7,407 nucleotides of DNA from Lentisphaeria bacterium (GTDB taxonomy: Bacteria > Verrucomicrobiota > Lentisphaeria > Victivallales > UBA1829). Below, one piece after another: positions 5,883 through 7,407 of the stretch. The stretch spans positions 1-7,407 of the forward strand of contig JAFVRL010000402.1 in assembly GCA_017504325.1 (NCBI GenBank), read 5' to 3'. Position 1 is the stretch's first letter, and each line of letters starts with the position of its first letter. Position numbers and translations under genes: made by a program. The notes below the pieces were generated by a model. The model did not search any database and was not told the origin of the DNA. It saw only the letters and a program-made list of their open reading frames with translations.

Positions 5883-7148
5883 TTATTCAGCTCTCAACAC
5901 ATCAATGGGGTTCTGCTGGGCTGCTTTCCATGCCGGATAGGTCCCGAAGATGATCCCGATGATGGCGGAAATGAACAGGGCAAGAAGAATAAACCAGATG
6001 GAGAATGCCACCGGCCAGTTGGCATACTGTGTTACGATCCTGGCAATAAGCAGCCCCATGCAAACCCCGATGAATCCGCCGATCGAGGTGAGAAAAATCG
6101 TTTCAAACAGGAACTGCCGGATGATGTCCCCCTTCTGTGCCCCCAGTGCGCGTCTGGTTCCGATCTCCTTTCTTCTTTCATATACATTGGCAAGCATGAT
6201 ATTCATGATGCCGATACCGCCGACAAGAAGCGAGATGCCTGCAATGGAACTCATCACGATGGTAAAGATGTTCTGGGTCTGTTCCCGCTGTTTGAGGATG
6301 TCCAGAGGGACAACCATCTCCCAGTCCTGGATGTTATTGTGTTTTTTATCCAGAAATGCGGCGATACGCTTGGAGGTATAGTCAATATAACTCACATCCA
6401 GCACCTTTACCACAAAACAGTCATATTCCACCACCTCAATGGATGTCCTTCCGCTTATCCGCTGGAAAGAGGTTTTTCCGTAAACAGCATCCGATGCCTC
6501 TTTCGTTATGAATATGGCATCATTGGGAGAGCCGAGCCCCTGTATGGTCGTTCCTTTGGTATTTTCCATGATCCCCACGATACGGTAGGCGTCATCCCCC
6601 ACTCCGATGATCTTGCCCACCACCTTCCTGTCCTGTATGGAAAAGAGACTTCTTCTTGCATTGACTCCGATGACACACACATTTTTATCCCTGTCTGCCG
6701 GAGACAGCCATCTGCCCTGAATGATCTGGGATCTTGTTGCTGCAAGAAAATCATTTGTGACTCCGTAAAGGTTCACATTGAGTCTTGTTGTTCCCTTCAG
6801 GATCGGTTTCCGGGAATTTCTTGCTGTGGCTATGGTGGCAACATTGTCCATGTGCAGGATATGCTGTCTGTCGATTTCGGTAAGTCCGTATGTCTCATAG
6901 TTGCTGTTGTTGGTATTGTCCGAAAGGTCTTTACCCATGGGCGGGGGTTTTCTGGTGGAAAGGATGATATTATCCACACCCATGGATTCGATCTGGGCAA
7001 GAGCCTCTCTTTTGGCACCTTCCGAAATGGACAGCATGGCAATAACGCTTCCCACACCGAAAATGATCCCCAGAGATGTTAAAATAGAACGGATCTTATG
7101 CAGCATGAGATTGGTGAAGGAGAGGGCAAGCTGGTCACTTAACTTCAT
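5883..7148 (-). CDS. ABC transporter permease, MacB/FtsX type
   Basis: This complete 421-residue inner-membrane protein has MacB topology: one membrane segment near the start (about 21-41, after the positively charged LHKIR), a large extracytoplasmic domain (about 45-290), then three membrane segments (about 296-320, 347-372, 380-403). The FtsX-domain coupling region ERRKEIGTRRALGAQKGDII (324-343) and the C-terminal YPAWKAAQQNPIDVLRAE are clear. MacB-type systems do not move substrate through the membrane themselves; they drive export from the periplasm, usually with an HlyD/MacA adaptor and an outer-membrane channel. The ATPase is a separate gene just upstream, overlapping by 14 bases. I chose ATG 7148, with AGGAG 10 bases ahead; the in-frame TTG at 7157 is too close to that site. 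The substrate (peptide, antibiotic, lipid or other) cannot be told, and macB itself would be too specific a name. Confidence 0.95.
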   Translation of the reverse strand: MKLSDQLALSFTNLMLHKIRSILTSLGIIFGVGSVIAMLSISEGAKREALAQIESMGVDNIILSTRKPPPMGKDLSDNTNNSNYETYGLTEIDRQHILHMDNVATIATARNSRKPILKGTTRLNVNLYGVTNDFLAATRSQIIQGRWLSPADRDKNVCVIGVNARRSLFSIQDRKVVGKIIGVGDDAYRIVGIMENTKGTTIQGLGSPNDAIFITKEASDAVYGKTSFQRISGRTSIEVVEYDCFVVKVLDVSYIDYTSKRIAAFLDKKHNNIQDWEMVVPLDILKQREQTQNIFTIVMSSIAGISLLVGGIGIMNIMLANVYERRKEIGTRRALGAQKGDIIRQFLFETIFLTSIGGFIGVCMGLLIARIVTQYANWPVAFSIWFILLALFISAIIGIIFGTYPAWKAAQQNPIDVLRAE

Positions 7149-7407
7149 CGGTATCAAACTCCTCTCTTGTATGGTTCACATTATCAATGATACGCCATTT
7201 TCTGCCGTTTCTCAAATAGATCACCCGGTCATATTCCGCTTCATACTGGGGATTGTGGGTGACCATGACGATCGTCGTACCTGCTTTATGCAGATCATGG
7301 AACAGGGTCATGATCTCATTTCCCGTCTTTTCATCCAGATTCCCGGTAGGTTCGTCGGCAAGAATGAAGGTGGGATTATTTACCAGAGATCTTGCCACGG
7401 CAACACG
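7135..7407 (-). CDS. ABC transporter ATP-binding protein, MacB/LolD type, partial (C-terminal 90 residues)
   Basis: This is the end of an ABC ATPase whose 5' part lies beyond the right edge. Visible features are the tail of the signature region (RVAVARSL at the first visible residues, normally preceded by LSGGQQ), Walker B with catalytic glutamate ILADEPTG (about 20-27), the D-loop NLDEKTG and the H-loop VTHNP (about 49-53), then YDRVIYLRNGR. This pattern is typical of the MacB/LolD/FtsE group. A roughly 20-residue charged tail follows the core domain. The stop lies 14 bases inside the start region of the permease gene, so the two are probably translationally coupled and form one transporter. 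Confidence 0.95.
   Translation of the reverse strand, partial: RVAVARSLVNNPTFILADEPTGNLDEKTGNEIMTLFHDLHKAGTTIVMVTHNPQYEAEYDRVIYLRNGRKWRIIDNVNHTREEFDTDEVK

Noticed and set aside
6339..7082. Plus-strand open frame of 247 codons opposite the ABC permease
   Set aside because: It is Cys- and His-rich, domain-free sequence antisense to a clear MacB/FtsX permease, as expected for a shadow frame.
7180..7192. Partial copy of the ROK palindrome (ATTATCA-A-TGATA)
   Set aside because: It is inside the ABC ATPase coding region, imperfect, and away from any promoter, so it is probably coincidence.

Overview
All recognisable genes in this window lie on the minus strand, so transcription runs from high to low coordinates. 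Base composition looks moderate in the genes, with AT-rich gaps between them, and ribosome binding sites are purine-rich (AGGAG/GGAGG type). A MacB-type ABC exporter and a MetX/MetW pair suggest a diderm (two-membrane) bacterium. The short AT-rich promoters and strong Shine-Dalgarno sites look Firmicutes-like. A Negativicutes-type organism would fit both, but this is a tentative inference from style and gene content, not from a marker gene search.

Layout in transcription order. (1) 7407-5883: the end of a MacB/LolD-like ABC ATPase (5' end outside the window), overlapping the gene for its FtsX/MacB-type permease. (2) 5882-5718: an AT-rich gap with a good promoter candidate, followed by rplU (ribosomal protein L21) and, after 8 bases, purC (SAICAR synthetase), which ends at a clear hairpin terminator at 4462-4495. 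(3) 4412-2605: metX (homoserine O-acyltransferase) and metW, overlapping by ATGA, a methionine biosynthesis pair. (4) 2604-2502: an AT-rich gap with a promoter candidate whose -10 box overlaps a perfect 15-bp palindrome. (5) 2501-1: a ROK-family regulator, an NAD-type short-chain dehydrogenase and the first 157 residues of a split-type transketolase N-terminal subunit, which runs off the left edge. This last set looks like a locally regulated carbohydrate operon.

Most of the window is conserved housekeeping or common transport. I found no phage, insertion sequence, CRISPR array, tRNA, rRNA or defence system. The parts most worth follow-up are the ROK-SDR-split-transketolase operon with its palindromic operator candidate (substrate unknown), the placement of rplU directly before purC instead of the usual rplU-rpmA arrangement, and the lack of any room for a standard SAM riboswitch ahead of metX. 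Start codons for the ROK gene, purC, rplU and the permease were chosen from Shine-Dalgarno positions and family alignment, and differ from the longest open frames.
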